Source of the DNA: Streptomyces peucetius
GTDB taxonomy: Bacteria; Actinomycetota; Actinomycetes; Streptomycetales; Streptomycetaceae
Reading direction: 5' to 3'
DNA length: 64,000 nt
Assembly: GCF_025854275.1 (NCBI RefSeq)
Contig: NZ_CP107567.1
Coordinates: forward strand, 4,526,001 to 4,590,000
Shown: positions 9,048 through 17,048 of the stretch, in pieces
Numbering within the stretch: position 1 is the stretch's first letter
Layout: each line of letters begins with the position of its first letter
Notes under the pieces: model-generated
Databases searched by the model: none
Seen by the model: the letters and a program-made list of their open reading frames with translations, nothing else
What the model was told of the DNA's origin: nothing
Position numbers and translations under genes: made by a program

Positions 9048-9533
9048 ATGTCTGTGATGCGTAGGGCGTTGCCGGCCGGGGCCGCAGCGGTGTTGTTGTT
9101 GACCGGGTCGGGGGCGGCGAGCGCCGGTGGTGACGGCCCGGCCGTCGCGCCGGAGTCCGACGTGGCCCACCACGGCCATGTCTCGCTGAGCGACGGGCGG
9201 CTCAGGATCTCGCTGACGACCCGGAACCACGGGCCGGCCCACCTCGAGGACGTGACCGTACGGCTCTCCCTGTCGGCGGCCCCGGTCGGTGCTCCGCGGC
9301 TGCCGAGCGAGTGTCTGCGTGCGGGTGAGCGGGATGTGCTCTGCGCCATGGGGCCGCTCTCGGCGGACGGCCTTGGCCGCAGCACCCGCCTGGACCTGCG
9401 GATGGCCGGTCTTCCGCAGGAGGTCGTCGTGCGGGTCGGCACGGTCTGGAACGGCGGCGCGAGCGACCGGAACACGGAGAACAACGAGCACCGGGTCCTG
9501 GCGCCGGCCACGGGCGACCGGTACGTCTTCTGA
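9048..9533 (+). CDS. Small secreted protein, unknown function
   Basis: Predicted exported protein of 161 residues. It starts with MRRALPAGAAAVLLLTGSGAASAGG, a Sec signal peptide with a likely AxA-type cut after ASA. The mature part is beta-rich with the pattern RISLTTRNHGPAHLEDVTVRL..., like the CARDB/DUF11-type Ig-like fold that many exported actinomycete proteins use, including one cysteine pair (ECLRAGERDVLC). No Shine-Dalgarno sequence is visible before the ATG at 9048; a TAGGTA hexamer ten bases upstream could be a -10 box for a near-leaderless mRNA. Convergent with the monooxygenase gene. Confidence 0.75.
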   Translation: MSVMRRALPAGAAAVLLLTGSGAASAGGDGPAVAPESDVAHHGHVSLSDGRLRISLTTRNHGPAHLEDVTVRLSLSAAPVGAPRLPSECLRAGERDVLCAMGPLSADGLGRSTRLDLRMAGLPQEVVVRVGTVWNGGASDRNTENNEHRVLAPATGDRYVF

Positions 9534-9561
9534 CGTCGCTGACCGGGGCGGGCCGGACCGG

Positions 9562-11034
9562 TCATCGCGGCTCCACGTGGTCGGCGGCCCAGGCGATGTA
9601 GCCGTCGGGGCGGACCAGGACCGCGGAGCGCCGGTCCGTCGTCCAGTGGGCCCGGATGACGCGCCCGGGTGCATCCGGCGCGCCGGGCACCGGGCCGGAG
9701 GGGCCGACCAGCACGAAGTCGCCCTCGCGGAGCAGTTCGTAGAGACGCCCTTCCGCGAGCCGCAGGTCGGGGGCGCGCCGGCCGGTGAGGCGGTGGGAGC
9801 CGCGCGGCGCGCCGTAGGAGATGCCGATGCCCGAGATCATGCCCATCGCCTTGGCTGCGGCGGGCCGGACCGAGTTCAGGAAGCGGGCCGCCAGTGAGCG
9901 GGCGGCGCGCCGGATCGGGGTGTGTGCCATGGCCAGGCGCACGATGGCGCCGCTGCTGCGCAGGACCGCCGCGCCGACCGGGTGGCGCTCCGATTCGTAG
10001 GTGTCGAGCAGGGTTTCGGGGTCGGGGGTGTGGCCCTGGATGGCGGAGGCGAGTTTCCAGGACAGGTTCGCCGCGTCCTGCAGGCCGGTGTTCATGCCCT
10101 GGCCGCCTGCGGGGGAGTGGGCATGCGCCGCATCGCCGGCGAGGAAGACGCGACCCTTGCGGTACGACGGGGCCTGGCGCTCGTCGCTGTGGAAGCGGGA
10201 GATCCAGCGGGCGTCGTGCATCCCGAAGTCGGTGCCGAGGGCACGGCGGGTGATCTCGCGTACTTCGTCCAGGTCGACGGGCTCGCTGTCGGGGACCTGG
10301 CGGCTGCGGTTCCAGCCCATGACCCGGTACCAGCCGTCGCCGAACGGGGCGACGAAGGCGAAGGCGTCGCCCACGCCGTTGACCGTGAGCAGGTCCGCGG
10401 GCTCGTCGGCGAGCTTCACGTCCGCGAGCACGATGGACCTGATCACCGAGACGCCGGGGAAGGGCAGGCCGAGCGCCTTGCGCACGGTGCTGCGCACGCC
10501 GTCGGTCCCGACCGCGAAACGCGCGCGAAGGGCGGTGTGCGCGCCGGTCGCGTCCTGGACCCGGGCGGTGACCGAGGTGCCTGACTGGTCCAGGCCCGTG
10601 AGCTCCGTCCCGTGACGGAAGACGGCGCCGGCGGCCAGGGCGCGGCGCTCCAGCAGTTTCTCCACCTCGTACTGCGGGGTGATGAGGAGGAACGGGAAGC
10701 GGGAGGGCAGCCGGGACAGGTCCAGGGACAGGTGCCGGAACAGCCTCAGGCCGGTGATCGCGGTGCCCGTCTTCACCAGCTCGTCGGCCAGGCCGCGGGC
10801 ATCGAGAAGCTCCAGGGTGCGGGCGTGCACACCGAAGGCGCGGGTGATGTTGCTGGTCTCGTGGGGGCGGCGCTCCAGGACCGTGACGCCGACGCCCGCG
10901 GAGGCGAGATCGCCTGCGAGCAGCATGCCGGTGGGACCGGCGCCGACGATGACGACGTCGGTGTCGAAGTCCGGCTCCGAGGCCGGGCGGTGGACGCCGG
11001 GGTCCGTGCTTCCGGTGCTGGGCGTGCCGCTCAT
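9562..11034 (-). CDS. FAD-dependent aromatic-hydroxylase-type monooxygenase
   Basis: Class A flavoprotein monooxygenase, 490 residues, expected to hydroxylate an aromatic or polyketide-like compound with NAD(P)H and O2. The FAD motif VVIVGAGPTGMLLAGDLASAG is at residues 27-47. The second FAD motif is GRVFLAGDAAHAHSPAGGQGMNTGLQDA (GD at ~301), and the DG-type motif appears as VGTDGVRSTVRKALG. The C-terminal thioredoxin-like domain ends DRRSAVLVRPDGYIAWAAD, as in PheA/TfdB and antibiotic-inactivating relatives. GAGGAGGC precedes the ATG. It is divergent from a TetR gene across five repeated operators, so it is probably the target of that regulator; the inducer is perhaps a substrate of the enzyme. 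Confidence 0.92.
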   Translation of the reverse strand: MSGTPSTGSTDPGVHRPASEPDFDTDVVIVGAGPTGMLLAGDLASAGVGVTVLERRPHETSNITRAFGVHARTLELLDARGLADELVKTGTAITGLRLFRHLSLDLSRLPSRFPFLLITPQYEVEKLLERRALAAGAVFRHGTELTGLDQSGTSVTARVQDATGAHTALRARFAVGTDGVRSTVRKALGLPFPGVSVIRSIVLADVKLADEPADLLTVNGVGDAFAFVAPFGDGWYRVMGWNRSRQVPDSEPVDLDEVREITRRALGTDFGMHDARWISRFHSDERQAPSYRKGRVFLAGDAAHAHSPAGGQGMNTGLQDAANLSWKLASAIQGHTPDPETLLDTYESERHPVGAAVLRSSGAIVRLAMAHTPIRRAARSLAARFLNSVRPAAAKAMGMISGIGISYGAPRGSHRLTGRRAPDLRLAEGRLYELLREGDFVLVGPSGPVPGAPDAPGRVIRAHWTTDRRSAVLVRPDGYIAWAADHVEPR

Positions 11035-11076
11035 GGCTGCCTCCTCGATCCGGGCGCTGGAAAGCCGCGCCGTCGG

Positions 11077-11182
11077 TCAACGATTGTGGGCTCGCGGGCC
11101 AACGCTTGTTGGTCAACGCTTGTTGGCAACGGTAGACCTGGCGGCTCTGGCGTGTCAACGGTTGTTGGCCTACAGTTGTTGG
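11077..11182. promoter_or_regulatory. Five-copy 14-bp operator array between monooxygenase and TetR gene
   Basis: Five related 14-mers with consensus YCAACGSTTGTTGG lie in the divergent gap: 11077-11090 (TCAACGATTGTGGG), 11099-11112 (CCAACGCTTGTTGG), 11113-11126 (TCAACGCTTGTTGG), 11155-11168 (TCAACGGTTGTTGG) and 11169-11182 (CCTACAGTTGTTGG). Copies 2-3 and 4-5 abut without a base between them. Each copy is an imperfect palindrome (CCAAC...GTTGG). The last one ends one base before the TetR start codon and covers a TACAGT -10-like box, so binding there would shut off the TetR gene; the others lie before the monooxygenase. Inferred to be TetR operators. Confidence 0.8.
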
Positions 11183-11183
11183 C

Positions 11184-11792
11184 ATGACGACGGAAGCACC
11201 GACGGGGCCGCGCCGCTCCGATGCCACGCGGGCCGCGATCCTCGAAGCCGCCCGCGAGCGCTTCGCGACCGACGGGTACGAACGCGCCACCATCCGCGCG
11301 ATCGCCCGCGACGCGGGGATCGACCCCTCGATGGTCATGCGCTACTACGGGAACAAAGAGGGCCTCTTCGCCGCCGCTTCCGAGTTCGACCTGCGGCTTC
11401 CGGAGTTCGGGGCCCTCCCCGCCCGGCACGCCGGTGCCGTCCTCGTCTCGCATTTCCTCGACCGCTGGGAGCAGGACGACGTGCTGATGGCACTGCTGCG
11501 TGCCGCCGTCACCCACGAGGCGGCCGCCGAGCGTGCCCGCGCGATCTTCCGCGACCAGGTGGGGCCCATAGCCGTGGCGCTCTGCCCCGACCCGGCGGAA
11601 GCGCCGCGACGGGCCGCGCTCATCGCCTCACAGATACTCGGCATGGCCATGGCCCGATATGTGCTGCGTTTCCCGCCGGCCGTGGAGATGACGCGTGAAG
11701 AGATCGTCAGCTGGCTCGCTCCGACGGTGCAGCGCTATCTGACGGAGGAGCGACCCGCAGTCCCGGCCGCGGAGCGTGCGGAGCGGCCCTGA
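11184..11792 (+). CDS. TetR family transcriptional regulator, divergent from monooxygenase
   Basis: Dimeric ligand-responsive repressor, 202 residues. The N-terminal HTH (ILEAARERFATDGYERATIRAIARDAGIDPSMVMRYYGNKEGLF, about 19-62) is classical TetR; the C-terminal part belongs to the large TetR_C ligand-binding group (matches the style of PF17920-like regulators with ALCPDPAEAPRRAALIASQILGMAMARYVL). It has no Shine-Dalgarno sequence; a TACAGT hexamer seven bases before the ATG suggests a leaderless transcript. The operator array at 11077-11182 predicts autorepression and control of the divergent monooxygenase. Confidence 0.9.
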   Translation: MTTEAPTGPRRSDATRAAILEAARERFATDGYERATIRAIARDAGIDPSMVMRYYGNKEGLFAAASEFDLRLPEFGALPARHAGAVLVSHFLDRWEQDDVLMALLRAAVTHEAAAERARAIFRDQVGPIAVALCPDPAEAPRRAALIASQILGMAMARYVLRFPPAVEMTREEIVSWLAPTVQRYLTEERPAVPAAERAERP

Positions 11793-11823
11793 GGTTCGAC
11801 GGACGCCGGCCCTGAGGTTCGAC
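11785..11823. repeat. 16-bp direct repeat at the 3' end of the TetR gene
   Basis: GGCCCTGAGGTTCGAC occurs at 11785-11800 and again at 11808-11823. The first copy includes the TGA stop of the TetR gene, so the second looks like a small duplication of the gene end that fell into the spacer before the convergent Mut7-C gene. Confidence 0.7.
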
Positions 11824-11831
11824 CCGACGCC

Positions 11832-12557
11832 TCACGCACCGCTGGTGCGCAGGGCGTCGGCGACGATGGCCTCCAGACGGGAGTGGTGGGCACCGCGCCA
11901 GTAGACGCGGCCGCAGGCGGTGCACTGGGCGAAGACGTCATAGGTGCGCTGCGTGCCCTGCTGCAGCTGCTCCTGGACCGCGTCCTTGTCCGCGTCCTTC
12001 AGCGGACCGTTGCAGGCGGTGCAGCGCGTCCAGGGGGCCAGCGCCGGCGTGAACCGTTCCAGTACGTCCCGCAGTTGATCATCGGGACGGTCGCTGTAGA
12101 CGTACGCGCCGGCCCAGATCTCCCGCCGCCGCAGCAGTCCGCGGTCGCGGGACAGCAGCACCCGCCGCTCCTTCGCGGAGAGGGTGGCGAGGGCCGGGTC
12201 GCCGATGTCCTCGTTCTCGTAGGCCGCGTCGACGCCGAGCAGGCGGAGCCGCCGGGCCAACGTGCCGAGGTGCACGTCGAGGAGGAAGCGGAGCGGAGCG
12301 CCGGGGACCTGTTGAGGGCGTTCCACGCCGCACACCTCGACGTGCTCCCCGTCGCCCGGGACGTGCGAGACCGGGACCTGATGGCCGTCGACCAGCAGCC
12401 GGCCGGCTTCCGTCAGCGGCACGCCCAGCGATTCCACGACATGGCCGAGGGTCGACGAGCCGTCCGTGGCCAGGGTCCGGCGCCCGGAGCGGTAGTCCGA
12501 GGGGACGAAAAGCCGCAGCTCGGGGGCGACCTCGATGGTGATCTCCGGTCTCTTCAC
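11832..12557 (-). CDS. Mut7-C RNase domain protein with ubiquitin-like N-terminus
   Basis: Predicted RNA-processing protein of 241 residues. The N-terminal ~85 residues match the ThiS/ubiquitin-like domain fused to Mut7-C proteins (APELRLFVPSDYRSG, then GHVVESLGVPLTEAGRLLVDG). The C-terminal ~150 residues are Mut7-C, a PIN-like fold: RFLLDVHLGTLARRLRLLGVDAAYEN, LLSRDRGLLRR, with acidic residues expected to bind metal, then a Cys4 zinc ribbon (CTACNG ... CTACGRVYW). The family is assigned as a nuclease from fold comparison; no substrate is known to me. GAAGAG lies upstream of the ATG. Confidence 0.88.
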   Translation of the reverse strand: MKRPEITIEVAPELRLFVPSDYRSGRRTLATDGSSTLGHVVESLGVPLTEAGRLLVDGHQVPVSHVPGDGEHVEVCGVERPQQVPGAPLRFLLDVHLGTLARRLRLLGVDAAYENEDIGDPALATLSAKERRVLLSRDRGLLRRREIWAGAYVYSDRPDDQLRDVLERFTPALAPWTRCTACNGPLKDADKDAVQEQLQQGTQRTYDVFAQCTACGRVYWRGAHHSRLEAIVADALRTSGA

Positions 12558-12631
12558 GGCGCCAGCATGTCATCGGCCGCGCCGGACCGGCCAGTACTTT
12601 CCCCACTGTCGGCGCCATGCCTCCGCCGTGC

Positions 12632-12680
12632 CGCCGACGCCGCGCCGCCGTCCCGCGTCGCCGACGCCGCGCCGCCGTCC
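12632..12680. repeat. 22-bp direct repeat in a 256-base gene-free gap
   Basis: A 22-base segment rich in GCC at 12632-12653 recurs exactly at 12659-12680 (core CGCCGACGCCGCGCCGCCG). The whole gap 12558-12813 between the Mut7-C gene and the next GNAT gene is compositionally simple and shows no convincing gene. Confidence 0.65.
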
Positions 12681-12813
12681 GGCCGACACCAGCTCGGCCC
12701 GGGCCGCCGATGCGACAACCACCCACCCCGAACCACCGGCTGCGGCGCGACTTCGCGTCCCGGGGCCCGCACGCACGTCGGCGGCCTGCCCTCCGTGCCG
12801 GCGCGCGTACCGC

Positions 12814-13347
12814 TCAGCCCGGTATCGGCCCGAGATCGAGGCACCAGTCGTTGGAGCGCAGCAGATTGCCCGGCGGGTACTCGAAGTCGCACTCGCCGAC
12901 GAGGACGAAGCCCGCCTTCCGGCACACCGCGTTCGACGCACCGTTGGAGACGGAGGGGAAGGCGTGCAGGAAGCGGTGCCTGCGCTCGGCCCGGGCCGCC
13001 TCGACCACCGCCAGCGTCCCCGCCGTCGCGATCCCACGGCCCTGGAAGCCCGGCAGGACGCTCCAGCCCGTCTCGTAGACCTGCTCGTCCTCCCAGGTCT
13101 GCTCCCAGAAGCCGACGGTCCCGGCGGCCTCCCCGTCCCCGGTGTCCACGACGATGCGGAACATCCGACCGCGCCCTGTGGAGTCGGCGCTCATGTCGAC
13201 GTACCGGCGATGGCGGGTGAGGAGCTGCTCCTCCGTCTCCGGGCCGCCGAGGTGGTTCATCAGCGCCGGGGCATTCGCCGCGCGGAGCAGGTCCAGGTCG
13301 TCCTCGGACCAGGGCTCGATCCGTACCGGGGTGTTCTTGCCGTCCAT
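12814..13347 (-). CDS. GNAT family N-acetyltransferase
   Basis: Acetyltransferase of unknown substrate, 177 residues. It shows the GNAT core: AAGTVGFWEQTWEDEQVYETGWSVLPGFQGRGIATAG at about 75-110, where QGRGIA is the acetyl-CoA phosphate loop, then HAFPSVSNGASNAVCRKAGFVLVGE, the motif with Asn and a C-terminal aromatic hinge. It resembles the RimJ/RimL-like group. The ATG at 13347 gives MDGKNTPVRIEPWSEDDL, a normal GNAT start. The gene stands alone between the Mut7-C and AraC genes, on the same strand as both. Confidence 0.88.
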   Translation of the reverse strand: MDGKNTPVRIEPWSEDDLDLLRAANAPALMNHLGGPETEEQLLTRHRRYVDMSADSTGRGRMFRIVVDTGDGEAAGTVGFWEQTWEDEQVYETGWSVLPGFQGRGIATAGTLAVVEAARAERRHRFLHAFPSVSNGASNAVCRKAGFVLVGECDFEYPPGNLLRSNDWCLDLGPIPG

Positions 13348-13388
13348 GCCCGCACTGTAGGGCGCGGGTCCGACAGCGGCCCGGCCGC

Positions 13389-14288
13389 CTACCGTTCGGA
13401 CCTGGCGTACGCCGACGGAGGGACCCCCACGGTGGCGGTGAAGTCCCGTACGAGATGCGCCTGGTCGCTGTAGCCCAGCTCGTCGGCCAGCGCCGCCCAG
13501 TCGACGCCGCCGGCCGGTCCGCCCACGGGTCCGCCGGCCGGTCCGCCTACGAGTCCGTCTTCCGGGCTCCCTGACGGTCCGCCTGCCTGCTCCGCGCGTT
13601 CCAGCGCCTCGTGGATGCGGTAGCGCAGGATGACCCACTTGGGGCCCACCCCCACGTACGTCGCGAACAGCCGTTGCAGGGAGCGGGCCGACAGGCCCTC
13701 CGTGGCGGCGAGTCCGGCGACGCGCCGCACGGAGCGGTCGTTACGGATCCGGCTGACGAGCTCCATGGCCCGCTCCGCCTGCGGGTCGGGCTGCGGATCC
13801 AGGTCCAGCAGAAAGGTGTCCAGCGCCGCAACCCGGGCATCATCCTCCTCCGGACCGACGACCGCGCTCACGGTGGCGCGCAGAGCCGACTCGTCCGCGT
13901 CCGGCAGCAGTACGTCCCCGATGGGCAGCCGCCGGCCAGTCCAGTCGGACACCGGCCGCCGCGGGGCGAACGGCCGGAAGCCACCGGGCCGGAACTGGAT
14001 CCCGCACACCCGCCCCCTCCCGGCGAGTTTCCGAGTGAACAGCTCCAGCCCGATGCCGGCGACCTCTGCCCGGGCGGGCTCGTCGCCGTACTGCTGGAAG
14101 ACCACGTTCACCGACGGGTGCGGCACCACATGGGAGGCGTACGGCTCGGTCAGGTCCCAGTCGATGAGCCAGTAGTGCTCGAGGTACGGACGCAGGGCGG
14201 GCGCGGGCGCGCGGCGGCGGAAGCGCACGCGGGCGAGAAGCTCACGGGCATCCACGATGCCCCGCGTGTCACGCCGGGGGCCGGTCAT
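13389..14288 (-). CDS. AraC family regulator with N-terminal DUF6597-like domain and repeat-bearing HTH linker
   Basis: Transcription regulator of 299 residues. The N-terminal sensor-like domain (APALRPYLEHYWLIDWDL ... HPSVNVVFQ ... FRPGGFRPF) matches the DUF6597-type domain of many actinomycete AraC proteins. The C-terminal AraC HTH pair includes ATEGLSARSLQRLFATYVGVGPKWVILRYRIHEAL and ALADELGYSDQAHLVRDFTATVGVPPSAYAR. Between the two helix-turn-helix units lies an unusual Gly/Pro insert of about 26 residues (GGPSGSPEDGLVGGPAGG and on), coded by GGTCCGCC-type repeats at about 13506-13585. It is divergent from the DinB-like gene at 14363, a likely target. Confidence 0.88.
   Translation of the reverse strand: MTGPRRDTRGIVDARELLARVRFRRRAPAPALRPYLEHYWLIDWDLTEPYASHVVPHPSVNVVFQQYGDEPARAEVAGIGLELFTRKLAGRGRVCGIQFRPGGFRPFAPRRPVSDWTGRRLPIGDVLLPDADESALRATVSAVVGPEEDDARVAALDTFLLDLDPQPDPQAERAMELVSRIRNDRSVRRVAGLAATEGLSARSLQRLFATYVGVGPKWVILRYRIHEALERAEQAGGPSGSPEDGLVGGPAGGPVGGPAGGVDWAALADELGYSDQAHLVRDFTATVGVPPSAYARSER
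13506..13585. repeat. GGTCCGCC-type repeats inside the AraC gene
   Basis: Imperfect repeats around GGTCCGCC with spacing of 12-15 bases are found in-frame in the AraC gene, giving the Gly-Gly-Pro repeat peptide between the two HTH units. This looks like a microsatellite expansion that added a flexible linker. Confidence 0.6.
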
Positions 14289-14362
14289 GTGCCGATCCTA
14301 GGACGGCCCGGTGTCGCGTTTTTTCAATACGCGCCCCTGGCGGCCGTGCCTACGGTGGGCCC

Positions 14363-14944
14363 ATGACGAAAAGCATCAGTGACCTGCTCGAAGCGGCGGC
14401 GGAGCGCTCTGTCCCGGTCGTGCGGAGCATCACCGACGAGCAGCTGGGCGATCCCACCCCGTGCGCCGAGTACGACGTGAAGGGACTGGCGAACCACCTC
14501 TTCCAGGTGGTGGTCAACTTCCAGGCATTGGCGGCGAAGGAGGACACCGACTTCTCCGCGGAAGCGGACTACGTCGGCCACGGCGGCTGGCGCGCCGCCT
14601 TCGCGGACGAGACGGCCGCGCTCGTGAGGGCCTGGGCGGCGCCCGGCGCGGACGAGGGCACCTCGGGCGCGATGCGGATGCCGGCCGGTGTCGTCGGCCG
14701 GATGGCTCTCGGCGATCTGACCGTGCACGCGTGGGACCTTGCCCGGGCCACCGGACAGCAGTACACACCCGACCCGGTCGTGGTCGTCGACGTGCTCGCC
14801 GCCTTCGAGCAGCTGGCCCCCACGGGCCGGAAGATGGGCGTCTTCGGTGAGCCGTTCCCCCTGCCCGGCGGCGGCGCAGGGGCATCCGACCTCGACCGTC
14901 TGCTGGCCCTGACCGGCCGGGACCCGGGGTGGCAGCGGCCGTAG
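14363..14944 (+). CDS. TIGR03086 family protein (DinB-like, metal-binding fold)
   Basis: Member of the DinB/MDMPI (maleylpyruvate isomerase-type) four-helix metal-binding superfamily, 193 residues. Typical features are LGDPTPCAEYDVKGLANHLFQVV with the first His (NH) at about residue 52, and the later pair GDLTVHAWDLARATGQ with the second His near 124; these would coordinate a divalent metal. In the family such proteins may be mycothiol-dependent, but function is mostly unknown. It is divergent from the AraC gene, which suggests local control. Confidence 0.85.
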   Translation: MTKSISDLLEAAAERSVPVVRSITDEQLGDPTPCAEYDVKGLANHLFQVVVNFQALAAKEDTDFSAEADYVGHGGWRAAFADETAALVRAWAAPGADEGTSGAMRMPAGVVGRMALGDLTVHAWDLARATGQQYTPDPVVVVDVLAAFEQLAPTGRKMGVFGEPFPLPGGGAGASDLDRLLALTGRDPGWQRP

Positions 14945-14994
14945 GTCTGCGGGCGGCCCCGCCGGGCGGCGCCCGTCACGTCCGGGCCGGGCGT

Positions 14995-15060
14995 CCGGCC
15001 ACGCGCTCCGGCCAGGCGCAACCGGCCACGTGCTCCGGATCAGCGCTCCGGCCAGGCCAA
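14995..15060. repeat. Imperfect duplicated segment in the gap before the MerR gene
   Basis: A 27-base segment starting CCGGCCACGCGCTCCGG (14995-15021) is followed by a longer copy starting CCGGCCACGTGCTCCGG (15022-15060) with a 13-base insertion. The rest of the gap 14945-15228 has no convincing gene; a short open stretch at about 15085-15190 (SHWDTPIAEDGIAHERP) has no recognisable family. Confidence 0.5.
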
Positions 15061-15228
15061 CCGGTGTCGACGCCGCCGCCCCGACCAGCCACTGGGACAC
15101 GCCGATCGCCGAGGACGGCATCGCCCACGAGCGGCCCGTCAGCGGGATCGCCACCCGACTCGCCCGGTACTACGGGGACTTTGTGAAGCCCCGGACATCG
15201 GCTGCCGGACGTGACCGGCGAGCCGGCT

Positions 15229-15969
15229 TCAGCTGTCGTGACCGGCGGTCCGGCGCTGCTCGGCGCGGTGGGCGAGCGCGTCGAGGATGCGCTGCCATGC
15301 CGGTGATGCCTCGTCGAAGATCCGGGAGAAGACCAGCCGCAGGTTCCCCGGCCGGCTGCGCTCCCGTTCGTGCTTGATCTCCCATGCGTCCAGCTCGTCG
15401 ATGAGCCGGTCCAGGCGCGGATCCTGCGGATCCCAGTCGACAGACTGATCACAGGCGAGATACAGGCGCGTCGTCCCGGGGTCGTCGAATCTGGCGTTCT
15501 TGTCCCGTATCCGTTGCGGCATGGAACGCGGGTCCAGTGCCTGAATCAGGATCCACGAGTCGCGCTCGAGCCGTACCCTCCGTTCGCTGACCCCGAGACC
15601 GCGCATCCGGTCCAGGACGGCGACCACCTCGGGAGGCAGGACCAGCCTTTCGCCGCTCGCCAGTTCGGCGATCCGGCGGCGGTACTCGGTGAGCTGGTCG
15701 ATCTTGCGCTGCAGTTCGGCGTCGATGTCGGTGATGGCCGAGGCGAATTCGGTCGGCTGTGCATGCAGCAGCGCGTCGATACGGGCCAGCGGAACACCGG
15801 CATCGGCGAGGGTCCTGATCCGGATGAGATCCACCGCGGCTTGCGCGCTGTAACAGCGGTACCCGGAGGAATCGCGCTCGGGCTCGGGCAACAGGCCGAA
15901 GTGGTGGTAGTGGCGAACGGTGCGCACGGTCACGCCGGCTGTCGCCGCGAGTTGGCTGATCGTCAGCAC
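15229..15969 (-). CDS. MerR family transcriptional regulator
   Basis: MerR-type regulator of 246 residues. The N-terminal winged HTH is clear: MLTISQLAATAGVTVRTVRHYHHFGLLPEPERDSSGYRCYS, then LIRIRTLADAGVPLARI. A coiled coil follows at about 85-110 (ITDIDAELQRKIDQLTEYRRRIAEL), and the C-terminal part is a helical effector domain rather than a metal-binding loop; no conserved Cys pair is seen. It lies 37 bases after the alpha/beta hydrolase gene on the same strand, so the two probably form an operon read from the operator at 16937-16955. Confidence 0.92.
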   Translation of the reverse strand: MLTISQLAATAGVTVRTVRHYHHFGLLPEPERDSSGYRCYSAQAAVDLIRIRTLADAGVPLARIDALLHAQPTEFASAITDIDAELQRKIDQLTEYRRRIAELASGERLVLPPEVVAVLDRMRGLGVSERRVRLERDSWILIQALDPRSMPQRIRDKNARFDDPGTTRLYLACDQSVDWDPQDPRLDRLIDELDAWEIKHERERSRPGNLRLVFSRIFDEASPAWQRILDALAHRAEQRRTAGHDS

Positions 15970-16006
15970 CGTTCACCTCTGGTCGTCGGGCCTGGTCGTG
16001 GCGAGT

Positions 16007-16921
16007 CTAGGGACGGGCCGCCCGGTCGACGACGTCGCGGACCGCCTGGACCACGGCATCGGGGCGGTCGAAGCAGAGCCGGTGGTGGTGGGTGTCGGAG
16101 AGGACGCGTTGTTCCCCGTGCGAGACGGCGCTCACCAGGGCGGCGTCCATTCTCGTCCTGCCGTCGTGCAGCTCTCGCAACGTCCGCTTTGACGTCGGCG
16201 CCTGCTGGGCGGGGGCAGTGCCCAACACGGTGAGAGCGACCACCGGAACGTCAGGAATGTTCGGCCCGGCCTTCAGTTCGGTGGCGAGTTCGACCAACCT
16301 GCTCCGCTCGGCGATGCCGACGCGCATCCATTCGTCGCTCGCCTTGGCATCGATCAGGGGCTTCCGCAGGTGCTCCGGGTAGGTCGCGAGCAACTCGGCG
16401 TGCATCTCGCCCAGGGCCGGGCGCATCTGTTCGAGCTGCTCCGGACCAGGTGCCATCTGTTCGGTCGCGGCCAGACCCATCGCGGGAGGCATGAAGTCGT
16501 CCCAGTCGCGGTGGAAGGCGTCCAACCAGACCAGCCCGGCCACGTCCTGCGGGTACAGCTGCGCGAACCGATGCGCGTAGGCACCGCCGAGGGAGTGCGC
16601 CACCAGAACGTACGGGGCGGCGAGGTCCTCGGCGCGCAGCAGCTCGTGCAGCTCCGTGGCGACCGCGGCGGCGGTGCGCGGCAGCGGGAGGGGATCGCTG
16701 TAGCCCGTGCCGCCGCGGTCGTACACCACGGCGGTGGTGAACTGCGAAACACCTTGCTGGACACCGAAATAGTCCAGGCCGACCGCGCCGGCGCCCGGCA
16801 GGAACACGACGGCCGGTCCGCCGCTGCCCGACCGATGCACGAAGACACGGCGGCCGTCGATCTCCTGGAACCCTCCGACCGGCGGGGCGAGCCGAGCCGG
16901 GGAAGTGCTGTTGTTCGTCAT
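16007..16921 (-). CDS. Alpha/beta hydrolase
   Basis: Serine hydrolase of the alpha/beta fold, 304 residues, substrate unknown. Visible parts are the oxyanion region VVFLPGAGAVGLDYFG, DRGGTGYSDPLPLPRT, the nucleophile elbow VAHSLGGAYAHRFA (G-x-S-x-G with Ser near residue 115), an Asp/Glu-bearing cap region, and a C-terminal His in SDTHHHRLCFDRPDAVV. The ATG at 16921 gives MTNNSTSPARL. It is the first gene of a probable two-gene operon with a MerR regulator, whose operator overlaps the promoter just upstream. The pair looks like a ligand-induced hydrolase system. Confidence 0.9.
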   Translation of the reverse strand: MTNNSTSPARLAPPVGGFQEIDGRRVFVHRSGSGGPAVVFLPGAGAVGLDYFGVQQGVSQFTTAVVYDRGGTGYSDPLPLPRTAAAVATELHELLRAEDLAAPYVLVAHSLGGAYAHRFAQLYPQDVAGLVWLDAFHRDWDDFMPPAMGLAATEQMAPGPEQLEQMRPALGEMHAELLATYPEHLRKPLIDAKASDEWMRVGIAERSRLVELATELKAGPNIPDVPVVALTVLGTAPAQQAPTSKRTLRELHDGRTRMDAALVSAVSHGEQRVLSDTHHHRLCFDRPDAVVQAVRDVVDRAARP

Positions 16922-16936
16922 GAGACGAGGCTCCAA

Positions 16937-16955
16937 CCTTGACGCACGGTCAAGG
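16937..16955 (-). promoter_or_regulatory. MerR-type operator upstream of the hydrolase-MerR operon
   Basis: A perfect 7-5-7 inverted repeat, CCTTGAC-n5-GTCAAGG, lies 16-34 bases before the hydrolase start, with a further TTGACC just upstream on the minus strand. Dyads placed in the spacer between -35 and -10 boxes are the classic target of MerR regulators, which untwist the promoter. The nearby MerR gene is the obvious candidate regulator; the assignment is inference. Confidence 0.7.
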
Positions 16956-17048
16956 TCAAGCCCCGTTGCCACATCCGAAATGAAGACGGGGTTCGAAGCG
17001 CTGTCATGCCGCGAGGAGCGCGTCCCGCCGAGGTCCGGATGAGGGGCT

